Source: Hesseltinella vesiculosa (taxonomy: Eukaryota > Mucoromycota > Mucoromycetes > Mucorales > Cunninghamellaceae). From it: 64,000 nucleotides of DNA. The stretch covers positions 868,001 to 932,000 of the forward strand of contig MCGT01000005.1 of assembly GCA_002104935.1 (NCBI GenBank). Direction: 5' to 3'. The notes under the pieces are model-generated. The model was not told the origin of the DNA, ran no database searches, and worked only from the letters and a program-made list of their open reading frames with translations. The position numbers were made by a program, and so were the translations under genes. How positions within the stretch are numbered: position 1 is the first letter of the stretch; each line of letters opens with the position of its first letter. This document shows, one piece after another, positions 46,028 to 57,216 of this stretch.

Positions 46028-47871
46028 TTGACTCACTTGATTATGGCCACTTGCCTCCTTTTTTTTATCTCTTTTTTTTTATTTATGGTGTTCACGGATT
46101 ACTTTATGATCTCCCTACTACGTACATGTCTCTTTGTCTCCTTAATCCCGCCGATTGACTTTTTGTTCCACCCAGTTACCCTCATCTCCTTTGTGCCTAG
46201 ACCTCTTTTTCTATCTTGCCCTTGTAGCCCTCTCTTCATCACGTTGCCCCCCTACTCACTGAAAAAAAAAAAAAATACTCCTCTCCCAATTTCAAACAAA
46301 ATAAATGAAGCCCATTTTTTTGACTTGCTTCAAACAGGTTAGCTATTGTCGATCTTGCACAGAAAAAAGTTACACAAGAACAATGAAGTGGAGCTTTGGG
46401 CTATTCCTTGGCATGCATGTTTCAATAAACGAAATGACAATGCTGAATGAATTTAGTCTTTTGAAAGCTCTTTTGCCAACACCAATGCCCAACTCTGGTT
46501 AGCCAGAAAAAAATTGGCAGTCCACTGTCACTTTCTGGGGTATTTCCGTTTTTCCATCCTCAATGCGCTCCGCGTATGGCTCTTAGCACACGCTATGTCC
46601 ACGGTGCCAACAGTCCTATCTACTAAACCATGCGGTTTTTTTTTTTTTTTTTACTGTATATATAAAAAGGAAGGGAACAGTAAAACCGCCTGTCAAGTTT
46701 GCATATTGCAGGTTCCTCCACTCTTCTTGCACCGCTGTATCCGCTGCGGCTAATCAATTGCGGCATCTTCTTCCAACCAAAAGCAATGATGGCCTTGGTC
46801 ATCCTCATTCGCAACAAGCAATGAGTTCAAGACATTGTCGTAATGTGAACACAAGCTGGATGTGATCGCCTTGGCTGTTCCATTTTTCTAGTCATTCCGC
46901 ATTTGTCACATGCCCAGGCTGGTTTTGGAGGCAGATTGCAGATGGATGAAAAGATTTGTCGCGCTTTTTGCTACCTTTTTTGCGCGAAATATTTCGAGTT
47001 TGGTATATATCACAACTCTGAAGTCTTGCATTAGTCCATACACTCACAAATGATTGGGCAAATGAAAAAGCCAAAATCGGCCTCGGTTTTGGCTGACTCA
47101 AAAGCTGTTGTGATGCGTGATCCGGTTGACTCCAAACTTGATGGGGAAGGAGTCCGCAGGGAGAAATATTGACAGGTACATGGACTAGGCAGAAAAGAAC
47201 CAAGGATATCATCATAGATGGACCACCCTAGCAAAACGGCTGGACGGTCATGATTTGTCATGTCCCCCCAGCCCAACATCGCATTATACGCGCCTTGAGC
47301 TTGTAATGAGCATCATTCTCTCTTCCAGTACCAACATGGGTTAAATTTAGAGTGGATCGGTGGAGGTTATGTCTTTGATGAAAGGTGGTGTTATTTGCTG
47401 GATCATAAAGGAGGTCGGTCCCCTTTGCTCTCTTTGAAAAAGACAACACGCTCGACGGCACGTTTGAAGAAATGAATCGGTATGGAATTTCCCACGGCAG
47501 TATGCTCTCACAAAACGTAGTGATGTTGAATAATTCCACCCGATTGGTGAAGTCAGCCCATCAAAGACATTTTGGGACCTCCAATTTCCCAAAAAAAAAA
47601 AAACGGTGGCAGCATGGAAAACAGGCGTCTGGCGGAATATGAAAACTGCGACGCGAGTCCAGTCGTTGGAGATGGCCACTCCGAAATTCCGTCAACCACT
47701 CCTTTGCAGTAAGCTAACTCCTGAATCATGCATGACAACCACCTCCTAATACAAAGCGGAGTAATCAAGATGCCTGTATAATTATTTACATACAACTACA
47801 GAAATCGGAGCGCAGAATAAATGCAAGAAGAGACAATAACTAACAAAAATAAAAGGAGTGCTGTGCATGGC
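46028..47871. other. Intergenic, 1.8 kb, no gene recognised
   Basis: Between the bHLH and FCP1 genes, which converge here. Minus-strand frames around 47258-47795 are open for 80-110 codons in overlapping registers, but they show no domain, no start and no splice continuity; they may be remnants of a lost gene. T20 run at 46632-46651. Confidence 0.45.
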
Positions 47872-50212
47872 TCACTCGTCTAAATCGCGGAGCAAGTCAT
47901 CTAAGTCATCGACGTCGTCATCGTCATCAGCACTGCTGCTGCTGTTGCTCTTCCTATCATCGTCAGGTTCGCCAGTATCATCCGTCAGGGCTTCATCCAC
48001 TTCTCGGTCAGCATCATCCCAGTCCACATTTTCTAGCTTCCAATCTTCGTCCAATTCCTTGTCCAGCTCCTTCTCTAGCTCATCGACGTCAAAATCTTCC
48101 AGCGGGGTGGACTCAGGGTTGTCAACATCCAGCGCCTTGCCATTGTCTTCGGCGACATGACTATGTGCATCATCATCGGCAACTCGACCCTTGGCGACGC
48201 ATTCGTGCACCCACGATGTATGCACAATTTGGATGCGAGGGAACTGTTTCTTGGCATTGTATGCTTCGGCAGAATTGATCTAAAAAAAAAAAAGCCTGTC
48301 AATCCATTTTTGATTCGATCCGTGCTCGTCTTGTTGTCACTTACATTGGCTGTCACAAAATGGGTGGTGTCCTGGGATACGCGCGTGTCACATCGAGCTC
48401 CATAGTAACGAGCGATATTCCAGTCTGGGTAATGATGAGGACCTTGGGGCCGGTTGTAGCTGGAAAAGGACAGGTGGAGCTGGCCAAAGAGCTTGACACG
48501 GAATGGGTATATGTGGTCGACAATGTTGGGCAGCTTGATGTTTCCGCGCTCGGACCGAGCACCCTGGGATTTCATGGCATCGTATTGGCCATAATAACCA
48601 GCATGAACATCCTTGAACACTTCCAGCTTGGCATACAGTTCACGGTCGTCGTCGACGGTAAATGGCTTGCCACCCGTATCACGTTCCTTTTCCAGCGCTT
48701 CTTCTTTAGCAAGCTCCAACTCCATTTCAAGCTTGTGCTCCAATTCCTTTTCGTCCTTCTTTTTGGCATCTGCATACACAAAGAAGATGAGCAGGCTGGG
48801 TGCACGACCTTTTTCCTATTCTCTGGATATCATCTGACGAGACTCACCTTCTTCAGTTTCTGCAGCGGGTGGTGCGTCTTGTTGATTAGAGGCCAACGCA
48901 GCTTGAACTGACTGCTGCTGTTGACATTGAAAAAAGAGGACGGGTGAGTTTCGACAACGTCTTTCACACCACTTCTCTCTTCAAATGGGGCTACCTTTGC
49001 AAGATGGAAGGGGGAATTGATGTCGCCAACGCCCTTGTAAAACACATAGGGCCGGATGTGTACCAGGTTGTGGGAGTATTCCCAGACATCCAAGCGATCA
49101 TCCAAGACAGCCACCATCGATTTGTTGTTGGTCAACACACGGTCCAAGGATTTGGTGAACTCGCCTGGAAGAGAAAGAATCAATGCGTCAACGACCGCTC
49201 TCCTTTTGCGCTACACGCTGCCTCGGCTTACTTGACCGTTGAGCATGAGCCAATCGTTCGTTGTCTTCGCGGGCCATGATGCGATCACGGAACAAATCAC
49301 CTGAGGGGTCCAGTTCCTTCACAACCGCCTTGGCATAGTCTCTGGTGCCCATGGTATACACGTGCAACTCGTATAGCCCGGCTAACTCGGTTAAGAATTT
49401 TTGCACACCAGGTCTAATAAAAAATGCCATTCATTCAGTTCCTCTGTAAAACTTGAGGTAGGCGCCTTTACCGAAGCTTCAAATGGTATTCAGTGGGGGC
49501 GTTGGGCAACACAAACTGACGGATATCCTTGAAGATTTCTTGGTTGGCAATGTCTTCGTCGTTGAGCCAAGTTTTGGTTTCCAGAGATGACGACGTGTGG
49601 ATCAGCGTTTGATCCAAATCAAGAACCAGGATCAGCTTGCGGTCTTCAAGTAACCGTGTCATATTTTCTTGCTCCATTTGGCCGGCTCGCTAATAAAAAC
49701 CGTGCGGGTGAGCTGAGCCTCTTTTGTTCTTCACAATGTCGCTTGTATGATTTTGATTTCACTGGTTTTTTTTGCAGATCATCGTACATCCATGCATCGG
49801 ACTCTCCATGTCCTCTGTTACTAACCTGGCGAGTAGCTGTCAAGAGAGGCTGATCAACACGAATGTTCACTTGGGCGGATTGCTGTTCAGTGCTGCAAAG
49901 AAAATAATTAACAGAGGTCGAATTAGGAGTGATTGATTGGCAGCATGAGAGGAGAAATGTACAAAATCTTACAATGCCAAATCTTCACCACAGTTTGCAC
50001 ATAATCCTCCAAACATAACTTCATGTCGACAAGGAGATTCATCGGAGGTGTGTGAATTGGAAGGTGGCGTTGTTGAAGGCTGTTTCAGATCAGGCGCGCT
50101 TGGCTCTGTGTCTTTTTTCTGGACAAATGAAAGTGGTAAATGTGAGAAGTTCAATGGAAGAGCATCATTAGATGAGACATACACGCTGTTTTCTTGGAGG
50201 CTCTTGATCCAT
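47872..50212 (-). CDS. FCP1: FCP1, RNA polymerase II CTD phosphatase
   Basis: Dephosphorylates the RNA polymerase II C-terminal domain to recycle the enzyme. Start ATG 50212 (MDQEPPRKQR), then an intron with GTATGT and TTTGTCCAG. The N-terminal Cys/His box reads CRHEVMFGGLCANCGEDL. The FCP homology domain has the HAD-phosphatase motif VLDLDQTLIHTS, then KLRPGVQKFL, YTMGTRDYA, and VAVLDDRLDVW. The BRCT domain starts near ARYYGARCD and includes THFVTANI and HTSWVHECV. The C-terminal tail is strongly acidic with Ser (DDDDDVDDLDDLLRDLDE), as in other FCP1 proteins where it binds TFIIF. Stop TGA 47872-47874. Complete. Confidence 0.94.
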
Positions 50213-51274
50213 GCTCAGAACAATGAAAAAAGAGGAAGAAAGAAAAAAAAAATAAAGAAGCGGACTTTCCATTTCCTTGGTTGGTCGCCATCGCGGGTTC
50301 AATGGCAGAAAATTTTATTTTAAAAGGTATGAAATCGCCTGCTGGGTGTCACGTACGTAGATGATGGCTTTAATTATAAACGGGTGGGTGGTGTGATAGA
50401 TAAAACGGTGCCGAGGGCAAGAGGTATTGGGAGAGACTATGAAAACAAAAGAGAAATCATAACCAACAGTTTCACGTCTCGACTGGCCTTGGACCAATCA
50501 GTGCCGCTTGCTGATGAACAATGGCCATGACAAACCGTACAAGGCTATTGCTCCATAGCTCTCCTTTTACTGAATACATGCTTTATTATTTTATTATTAA
50601 TATACCGGATTTTCGCCATCATTTGGCCAATGCCAGGTATTTCTTTGAGCTGCGAATAAAATGCTTTAGCTGGCGGGCACTACCCGCTAAGTTTTAAGCG
50701 TGCAAAATCAGCTTTAGTACATGTCAGCCTTATATCTCTTCCCCTCACTGCCGAAGAGAGCTGAAAATTCATTCAAAGCCATTTCTCATCATTTTGTACT
50801 GGTATGCAACATTTTGGGCGAATTTATTTAGAGCAATTTTGCGCTGTGATTTTTGATCAGATCGCCTGGGGGATCGCCTGGCGAAAATGGCCGATTTTTC
50901 ATTATTTTAAGCTGGGGAATCAGAGGTGCCAAAACGAAACTGATCAAACGCTGGCTGGGCGACCATCATCAATCGACCTGATTTTTACAACACCTTCATC
51001 ATTCTTGCATTTGCACAGGTGCCCAAAATTTCACATCGATCTAATCCCTCAAAAGTGCTCTGCAATGTTTGCTTTTTTTTTTTCAAAATCGAGGAAAAAG
51101 GTCGGATGACATATTCAGTCTCCGCACTGCATTCTTGAAAGGGAGAAGTCGAGCAAAGAATCTGCTGCAATGGTGAGAGTTGCCATCATTTTTTATTTAA
51201 TACCCAAATCAATATTTGCTAAAACGATTCATTCAATTGCTACAATAAATAAAATGGCTGCTGATGGCCATTTT
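50213..51274. other. Intergenic, no gene seen
   Basis: About 1.1 kb upstream of FCP1 and downstream of the Cys-rich secreted gene. No domain, no tRNA-like clover and no splice-supported frame found. Confidence 0.5.
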
Positions 51275-52024
51275 TTAATCGCATTTGTCATTTACCTCAA
51301 CGCAGCGGCTCTTGTCAGTGCCAACATTACAGCACTTGCCAAGTCGCCCCATTCTCTCGGTACAAATGGCATCGTTATTGCACCTGGTCCCATCGTAAAA
51401 CGCGCATTTTTGCCCCAACCTGGTAACCAAAGGAGGGCAGCAGGAGCCAGACCCTGTCTTGGATGATGGCATATCACCTTCTGCAACGCAATCCCGTCCT
51501 GGTTGCTTCGGCTGGCAGATGCCTGCAATACAGTAATCCCACGTACCAAAACAGTCGAGGATGCTGCCGCACTTTGACCCAGTTTTGCCATAATCTATAC
51601 CATAGTAGAGAAAAAATGAGTGCGTGAAGAAAATGGTGGTGTGACAGGCAAGGCCAAGCACTCACCAGGATCAGGCTCGGGTAGCTCAAATACTGGAGGC
51701 TCACAAGGTTTTCCAGCGATGGTTGGGAATCCATAACAGCATTTCTTGGGGCCACTATTGGGGTTAGGAACTTCGCCTTTGGCAACACATTCATGGCCAG
51801 GTCTTGGAGGTTGGCAAAACCCACCAACACAATCATAAGGGGTGTTCAAACAAGCAGCCATACCACCCAATGTATTCGTGACGCATGGAACATAGCCCCC
51901 TGTCGATTGGGCTCCGACGAGTCCGACGACCATTGCACTCAAAAAATATGCCAGCTATAAATCAATTTCATCAGTACGTCCATCTTTCCTATGATTCTCC
52001 ATAGGATGAGCTCCTTACTTTCAT
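51275..52024 (-). CDS. Secreted cysteine-rich protein with duplicated module
   Basis: Unrecognised secreted protein of about 210 residues. Exon 1 is just ATG AAA (52019-52024) followed by GTAAGG; exon 2 gives MK-LAYFLSAMVVGLVGAQ, a signal peptide. The mature part holds two copies of a Cys module: first CVGGFCQPPRPGHECVAKGEV with a later CC pair, second CIAGICQPKQPGRDCVAEGDM with a CC pair. The C terminus adds more cysteines (CNNDAICTERMG, CCNVG). The second intron (about 51594-51663) separates the modules. Stop TAA 51275-51277. The even spacing of Cys suggests disulfide-bonded repeats, e.g. an effector-like or wall protein; no family named. It shares its split signal-peptide design with the gene at 10427-10871. 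Confidence 0.72.
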
Positions 52025-52772
52025 ATTGGTTAATTCCTTTGCGATTTGCCTTCCTAGCCGCGACTTTATGTGGGTATTTATTTATTTTTTTTTCGGCGCA
52101 AAAATTGTACCCAGCTGCTTTGCCAAGTCAGCCGCGTAAAATCCGGCTCTTTTGCATCCCATCCACAAGACAATAACGAAATTAGACGTGATCTCAAAAG
52201 AACGAAAATCGCCTCTTCCGGTCGATTTTCCTCCTAGCATATGGACTTCGTTATGCATGCTGAGTATTTCTTGAAAGCCGGAAGTAGCTGCACAGCGGCT
52301 CCTTCCGGCTTTTTTGGACACCCTGGATGATGCACTTCTACTTCATTCAGAAGAAAAACAAATGATGGAATGCAGCACACAAATGAGAGAGCTGGTGCTG
52401 GGACCTCGGGAAAAAATGCTCTATTCTCAAAAAAAAAAAAAAGAGTTGTTCGACCTGCGGATGTTTTGAGCGAATGGATCAATATGACAGTTTACTTGTA
52501 TGCCGCTTCTTGTGAGTACATGAATGTCATCTATGCTGAAAGCAGATACTGTTTTTCCAAAATCAAATGTCGCAGATTGTGAAAAATGAAAAAGTCAGCC
52601 ACTACGAAAAAGGACAAATAGGTGAGTGAGAATAAGAACAAACAACCAATGAGTGATTCGCTTACCTTGTTTCATTTTTGTTAGAACCGAGCTTATTTTT
52701 GAGCACTTACTTTTATAAAAGCATCAAATGTTGATATCCACGTTTTGAATGGATGCTATAGAAAAAAAAAAA
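52025..52772. other. Intergenic; 3' flank of Fanzor-like gene and promoter of Cys-rich gene
   Basis: No protein gene seen. Contains the 11-bp hairpin at 52274-52312. For related RuvC nucleases the guide RNA is usually encoded at or just past the 3' end of the nuclease gene, which here is this interval, but no RNA gene can be shown by eye. Confidence 0.5.
52274..52312. repeat. Perfect 11-bp inverted repeat with T run
   Basis: Arms AAAGCCGGAAG (52274-52284) and CTTCCGGCTTT (52302-52312) are exact reverse complements around a 17-nt loop, and the right arm continues into more T (to 52315). It could be an RNA hairpin, a terminator-like element or part of a transposon end. It lies 460 bp past the Fanzor-like stop. 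Confidence 0.85.
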
Positions 52773-55700
52773 TTATGCTTGCGAAGGACGGCCAGGGCGT
52801 TGCCAGGGAAGAGAGCGGGTTTGGGAGGCTTCCCAGGTTGTAAGAATGATTGCCATTGCTGAGGCAGCTAGTCGGTCACGTTCAAAAACTGTTCGACAGG
52901 TTGAACATGACTTCAAAGCAAAGATCCCTTGGCCACCAATACGGAAATTTTCAACACGCTGGTGCTGGCATCCATGCGATACACACATCTAGACCCCCCC
53001 CCAAACAAAAGTAGATGTGAGCAAAATAGGTAGGCAAGCCGCCACTCTTGCATTGGCATACCCGAGAGGTGCGGAATTCATCGATAGAAAAGACAAGGCA
53101 CTTTCCTCTTGCCATGTGCTCCAGTAGGAGTCGACGAATCATCTCCGACGCTCCAGTGATGTGACCTTTGAAGCCCTTGCGATTGACGTTTTGCTTCATT
53201 CCAGAGCCAAACGCAATTGCCGGAACTTTGGTGACACCATCGTTCTTGACTACGCCATGCAAAATCCTTGTGGAATCCTTCATTGGTCTACCAAAGATGT
53301 CAAGCATATAATATAAAATAAAAAAGGCGGTGAACAAAAAAAAAGCCTTTGCTAGGGATGGCTTACAGTGGAGGGGGCCGAGAATCCAATGTATGGATTA
53401 GGTCGCGCTCTAAAGCATTAAGGGACTCCACAGCTATGGGAACCAACGGAGCTTGTAATTGTGAGCGGGCCAGAGATCGTTGAGCTGCCATTGAGGCAAG
53501 CACGTGGATGTGATTCATCAACTTTTTCTTGTAGGCTTTGTTCCTTCGGTTCCTTCGGTTTCGCTTGGTGCGCCATGTCTGTCGTTTGGATTTGTTGTAC
53601 TTCTTTCCTCCAGTCATGAGCACGTTTGCACCAAATGCTGTCGCCCGCTGTTTCCCTCGATAGCCATTGAACCGGTCAACGAGGCTCTGCCGATTGTAGA
53701 ATTCGCAGATGGCGGGTAGATTGGCCAGAATTTTTCTGATGCGCGCAAAATAAACGTCTGGTGATGCTGTCTTGGCTGTCCCGATCGTTGATTCGAATGT
53801 TTGAAACGTCACTGCGTCTGAAGATCCAGGCATGTTGACCCAGGTGTGATTCTTTCGATAGGCCAGTGCTTTCATGCGGCTTGTATGCCCGCTCTGTGCA
53901 TGCAGTTCCTTGGCGGTGACTCGGCGCAAGGGCAATGGGCTTGTATCAAGCACTCGTGCGCCATCATCAGATTCATCAGCATCACTAGGGACACAGGTGC
54001 ACAACCGGCGGCTATGTTGGTCATCCACATTGGCTGGCTTCTTCCCTTGTCGACGCGGTATCAACGATCCAGGGTCTGTGTCAGGCATAGGTATCGGTCC
54101 GATGGCTGTAACTGTGGTTCGTCGCCCAGGGTCAATTGTCGAGAAATTGAAGCGATTTCGCACATCATGATCCATGGGTGCCAGGTCTTCGAGGCGAGCC
54201 TCTTTCATTGGTAAGCCTGAAATGCGACTAAAAGTGAAGTTCACCTCCACACCGTTCGTTGAAATCATCATCAGGGGATCATGCATCAATGGATCGAGCA
54301 AATCTTCGTGTCTGGGAAAAAAAAGTCAGCAACAGTTGCCTTTTGAGAACAGAAAAAAATAAGGTACCGATGGATATCAAAGTGCTCCATGCGAAACAAA
54401 TCAAAATACGTCTTCAGGGACAGGAACGCTGATGGGACAGACAGATCCAAATCACCAGTGCCCTGACGGGCAGTGGGTCTTGCTCGGCTGTGTACGGGAC
54501 TGTAACAGTGAATGTTTTCCGGAACGAGGTCGACGTGGCGTAGTCCCCATGATGGCTGCGGAAGGACGGCAAATGGCTTTGGTAGTGGATGATCCAAGAA
54601 TGGGTGGTTGTCGTACTGTTCCATGGATGCGGTAGCTTCTAAGAGCAATTGGATCGAGTGATGTGGATGTTGTTTAAGATAGCCAGCTGTGATGATTCCC
54701 ACGTACTGAGGCTTGAAGACAAACAACTGCGTAACCAGTGCGTTTCCCAGGTCAGTGTAGGCGGTGATGGTGTGTGGCATATCTTCTGGCCATTCAGCAT
54801 GGTCGAGCACGGCCGTCCAGTCAATGGCAGGATGATACTGTTCAGTCTTCATGGCAAAGTGAATATAAGATTCATCCACGAGCTTGGTCACAATCCACTT
54901 TGGTGGTTGAGTGGGCCACTTTTTTTTTTTTTTTTTTAAAAAAAAAAAGGTTGAGTTAGCCATCCCAGATTCACCCTCAGCATCGCTCTTTTTTAAAGAG
55001 GCCTTACATTTCCACAAAGCATAAGCGCTAGAAATCGGATGTACGACTTGAATTTGGCCTCAAAGTGTTCATTCGTAGATTCGTTGTAGCCGGTTGCCAT
55101 ATGGTCCAAGGCGCATTTGATTGTATTTGCGTCAATAGAACCAGGGGGAGGCGCGAACAGCAGAGACGGGGAACCAGGTTCTGCAGCCAATGCAGCTTGG
55201 AGGGAACCAAAATGGCCAAGGAGTTCGGGTGGGAGCTGCCCTGCAAATCCTCCCACGTTTTGGTCACCACGTAAGAGCATGTATACCTTGTATAGTCCAT
55301 TGCCATTCATGACAGTTCGCACGAGTTGCTGAGGATAGGTCAGGATAAAGTGGTTGACAAACAACCCAACGCGTAGGATGAGCTGACGTAACTGTTGGCT
55401 AGCGTCAGTCACATTTTGTTGAAGAGTCAGCATGTGATCAGGTCGCACGGCAAAGTCAAAAGAGAGTTTTCTTGTATATTCCTCACGATTTGGCAAGACA
55501 TCGTCGTAATACTGCTTTTTCGTTGGCCGCATGTGTGATCTGGGTGTGGCATCAGGGTTGGCAGTTTCAAGCTTGCGTTTTCGACGGCCTTCTTTCTTAT
55601 CTTTTTCAATATTGGCTTGTTCATCACGATTAGCTGACTTGGTGGATGTCGATGCTTAAAAAAAAACCAGAGTGAGCCACTTTCCAGAAGGACACTGGAA

Positions 55701-55837
55701 GGTGCCTTTGGAAACTTACGTCCAGCTTCTTGGTAATGTTCGCAGGCAGCACTCTTTTTTGTAGCGTGACCTTCTCTTCCACAGCTATTACAAAACACTA
55801 GACCTACTCCAACAAAAGCGAAGCATTCATTTTTGCT

Positions 55838-55873
<36 letters not shown>

Positions 55874-56032
55874 AAAACAGAACGTACCTCGTCGGTTGGC
55901 TGCCAATTGAGTCATCAGGATAATTCGATCTGTGGGATCCAGATCCAGGCGATCCATGTTGTCCAAAAGATCTTGCTCAGTATCGTATGTGAATGACGAC
56001 ACTATGTTTGTAAAAAGGTCTTTTGAAATCAT
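52773..56032 (-). CDS. Fanzor/TnpB-like RuvC nuclease, RNA-guided type, intact
   Basis: Eukaryotic TnpB homologue (Fanzor): by family knowledge an RNA-guided DNA endonuclease carried by mobile elements. Seven exons (56032-55888, 55803-55720, 55654-55008, 54918-54368, 54311-53367, 53287-53062, 52988-52773) total 2,814 nt, 937 residues, no internal stop. N terminus: helical leader, CCHC-like knuckle (CNSCGREGH..C, exon 2), then a basic stretch GRRKRK. RuvC-I is STIDPGRRTTVTAIG (Asp about 536); RuvC-II is FSIDEFRTSRMC (Glu about 861, the rearranged position known for Fanzors); RuvC-III is FERDRLAASAMAII (Asp about 904). The zinc site uses CVSHGC and CSTC (868-897). A basic segment RTKRNRRNRRNK lies between RuvC-I and -II. 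The knuckle is not a usual Fanzor feature. Intron 1 has a T33 run. No terminal inverted repeats found by eye. Confidence 0.82.
55840..55872. repeat. T33 homopolymer in Fanzor intron 1
   Basis: The longest homopolymer in the window. On the coding strand it is an A run within the first intron of the Fanzor-like gene. Confidence 0.9.
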
Positions 56033-56327
56033 GATGAAAAGAGGAAAGAAAAGGTCGAAAATGATCAAACTCCTCTCCAAATTTAAAGGGAAAAATCTTT
56101 TGAAACTGCGGTCATTCCATTTTTAAATGAAAACAAGAAATGAACAAGCCTAGCTGTCTTATTGAACAACATATAAACAAGGAATTGTTTTATTTCAGAT
56201 TGTTTTTTATAATAGAGTTGCCACAGAAGAATGGAGGGGGGGGGGGAAGCTTGAGATGGGAGACATGCACACTTTTCAGATCCTTGGAACCTTTCCACAT
56301 TTCCAAGGTCAACCAGGTCGAAAACAG

Positions 56328-56850
56328 GGTGGCATCAGGGTTGGCAGCTTCAAGTTTATATTTTCGACGGTCGGCTTGCTTACCATTTTCAATATTGGCT
56401 TGTTCATCAAAATCAGTTGACCTAGAGGATGGTCGATGATTTTTTTTTTTTTAAAAAAAAAAGTGAGCCGCTTTCAGAAGGACGATGGAAGGTAACTTGG
56501 GAACTTACGTCCAGTTTCAAGATGAAGGTTACAAGCACGACTCTTCTTTGCAGCATGACCATCTCCTCCACAGATATTACAAAACAAGAGAATATCAACA
56601 TCAATAAATGTTTCACTGTTATTAGGAGAATAGCTTACCTGGCCGGCTGGCCACAAATTGAGTCATGAGGATAATTCGATCCGCGGGATCCAGATCCAGG
56701 CGTCCCTTGTAACCCACTAAGTCATGTTCAGTATCATATGTGAACGACGATACTATGCTTGTAAAAAGGTCTTTTGAAATCCATGATGAATGACTGGAAA
56801 GAAACCGGTCGCAAAAGATTAAAGCTCCCTTCCATTTTGGACGGTCGGCA
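56328..56850 (-). pseudogene. Duplicated, broken 5' part of the Fanzor-like gene
   Basis: Diverged copy of the leader and first three exons of the neighbouring Fanzor-like gene, same orientation. Matches: ISKDLFTSIVSSFTYDTEHDL (56780-56720) against ISKDLFTNIVSSFTYDTEQDL; the knuckle CNICGGDGHAAKKSRAC against CNSCGREGHATKKSAAC; and DEQANIENGKQADRRKYKLEAANPDAT split over the third exon. Next to the start codon the copy has one extra base (ATGGATTTC instead of ATGATTTC), which throws the ATG out of frame. Homology stops abruptly after ANPDAT (56328), so the nuclease domain is missing. A tandem duplication followed by deletion, or an insertion remnant, explains this. Confidence 0.8.
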
Positions 56851-56912
56851 CCTGAAACAAAAGGGGATCGCATGAAATCAGGTTCTGACGCCTCTTTTTT
56901 ATTTAAAAACAA

Positions 56913-57216
56913 ATGTCTTTACGTGAGTAATGCATGAGTAAGACTAGTAAGACGTCTAATCTTTCAAACCATAGCAAACAAGCGATCTTCAAGTTTAAAC
57001 CGAAAGAATATCTCATCGAGTGACTGGCCTGAAGGTAAGCATTATATTAAACCAACAAAAAAATCAAGATCCGTTTGTTATTCAATTGGTTCTCAATCCC
57101 AAGAACCAGTTTTCAATGGCAATGATCCTCTTGTAAAAAGCAGGAAGCACTAGATCTTGCTTCCTCCTCCTCTCAGTCATTGCAGCAATTTAACTTTTTT
57201 TTTTCTTTTTAATTCA
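56913..57216. other. Upstream region of the 57.2-kb gene
   Basis: From an ATG at 56931 the plus strand is open for 29 codons (ending KFKPKEYLIE) before a stop. It could be a lost or unspliced first exon; no clean donor in phase was found. Confidence 0.4.

Noticed and set aside
47258..47795. Minus-strand open frames as a hidden gene downstream of FCP1
   Set aside because: Several overlapping frames of similar length, none with a domain, a start or splice sites that improve it.
50275..50330. Possible tRNA-like GGTTCAA box
   Set aside because: No acceptor stem, anticodon arm or matching A box could be built around it.
54290..55017. The Fanzor-like locus as an ordinary retrotransposon or DDE transposase
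   Set aside because: No reverse transcriptase YXDD, no DDE spacing and no chromatin-binding motifs. The RuvC-I/II/III plus zinc pattern with TS-C..C fits TnpB/Fanzor instead.
56222..56260. G-run (G9) as a G-quadruplex or telomere-like element
   Set aside because: A single G tract without further spaced G runs; no repeat unit.
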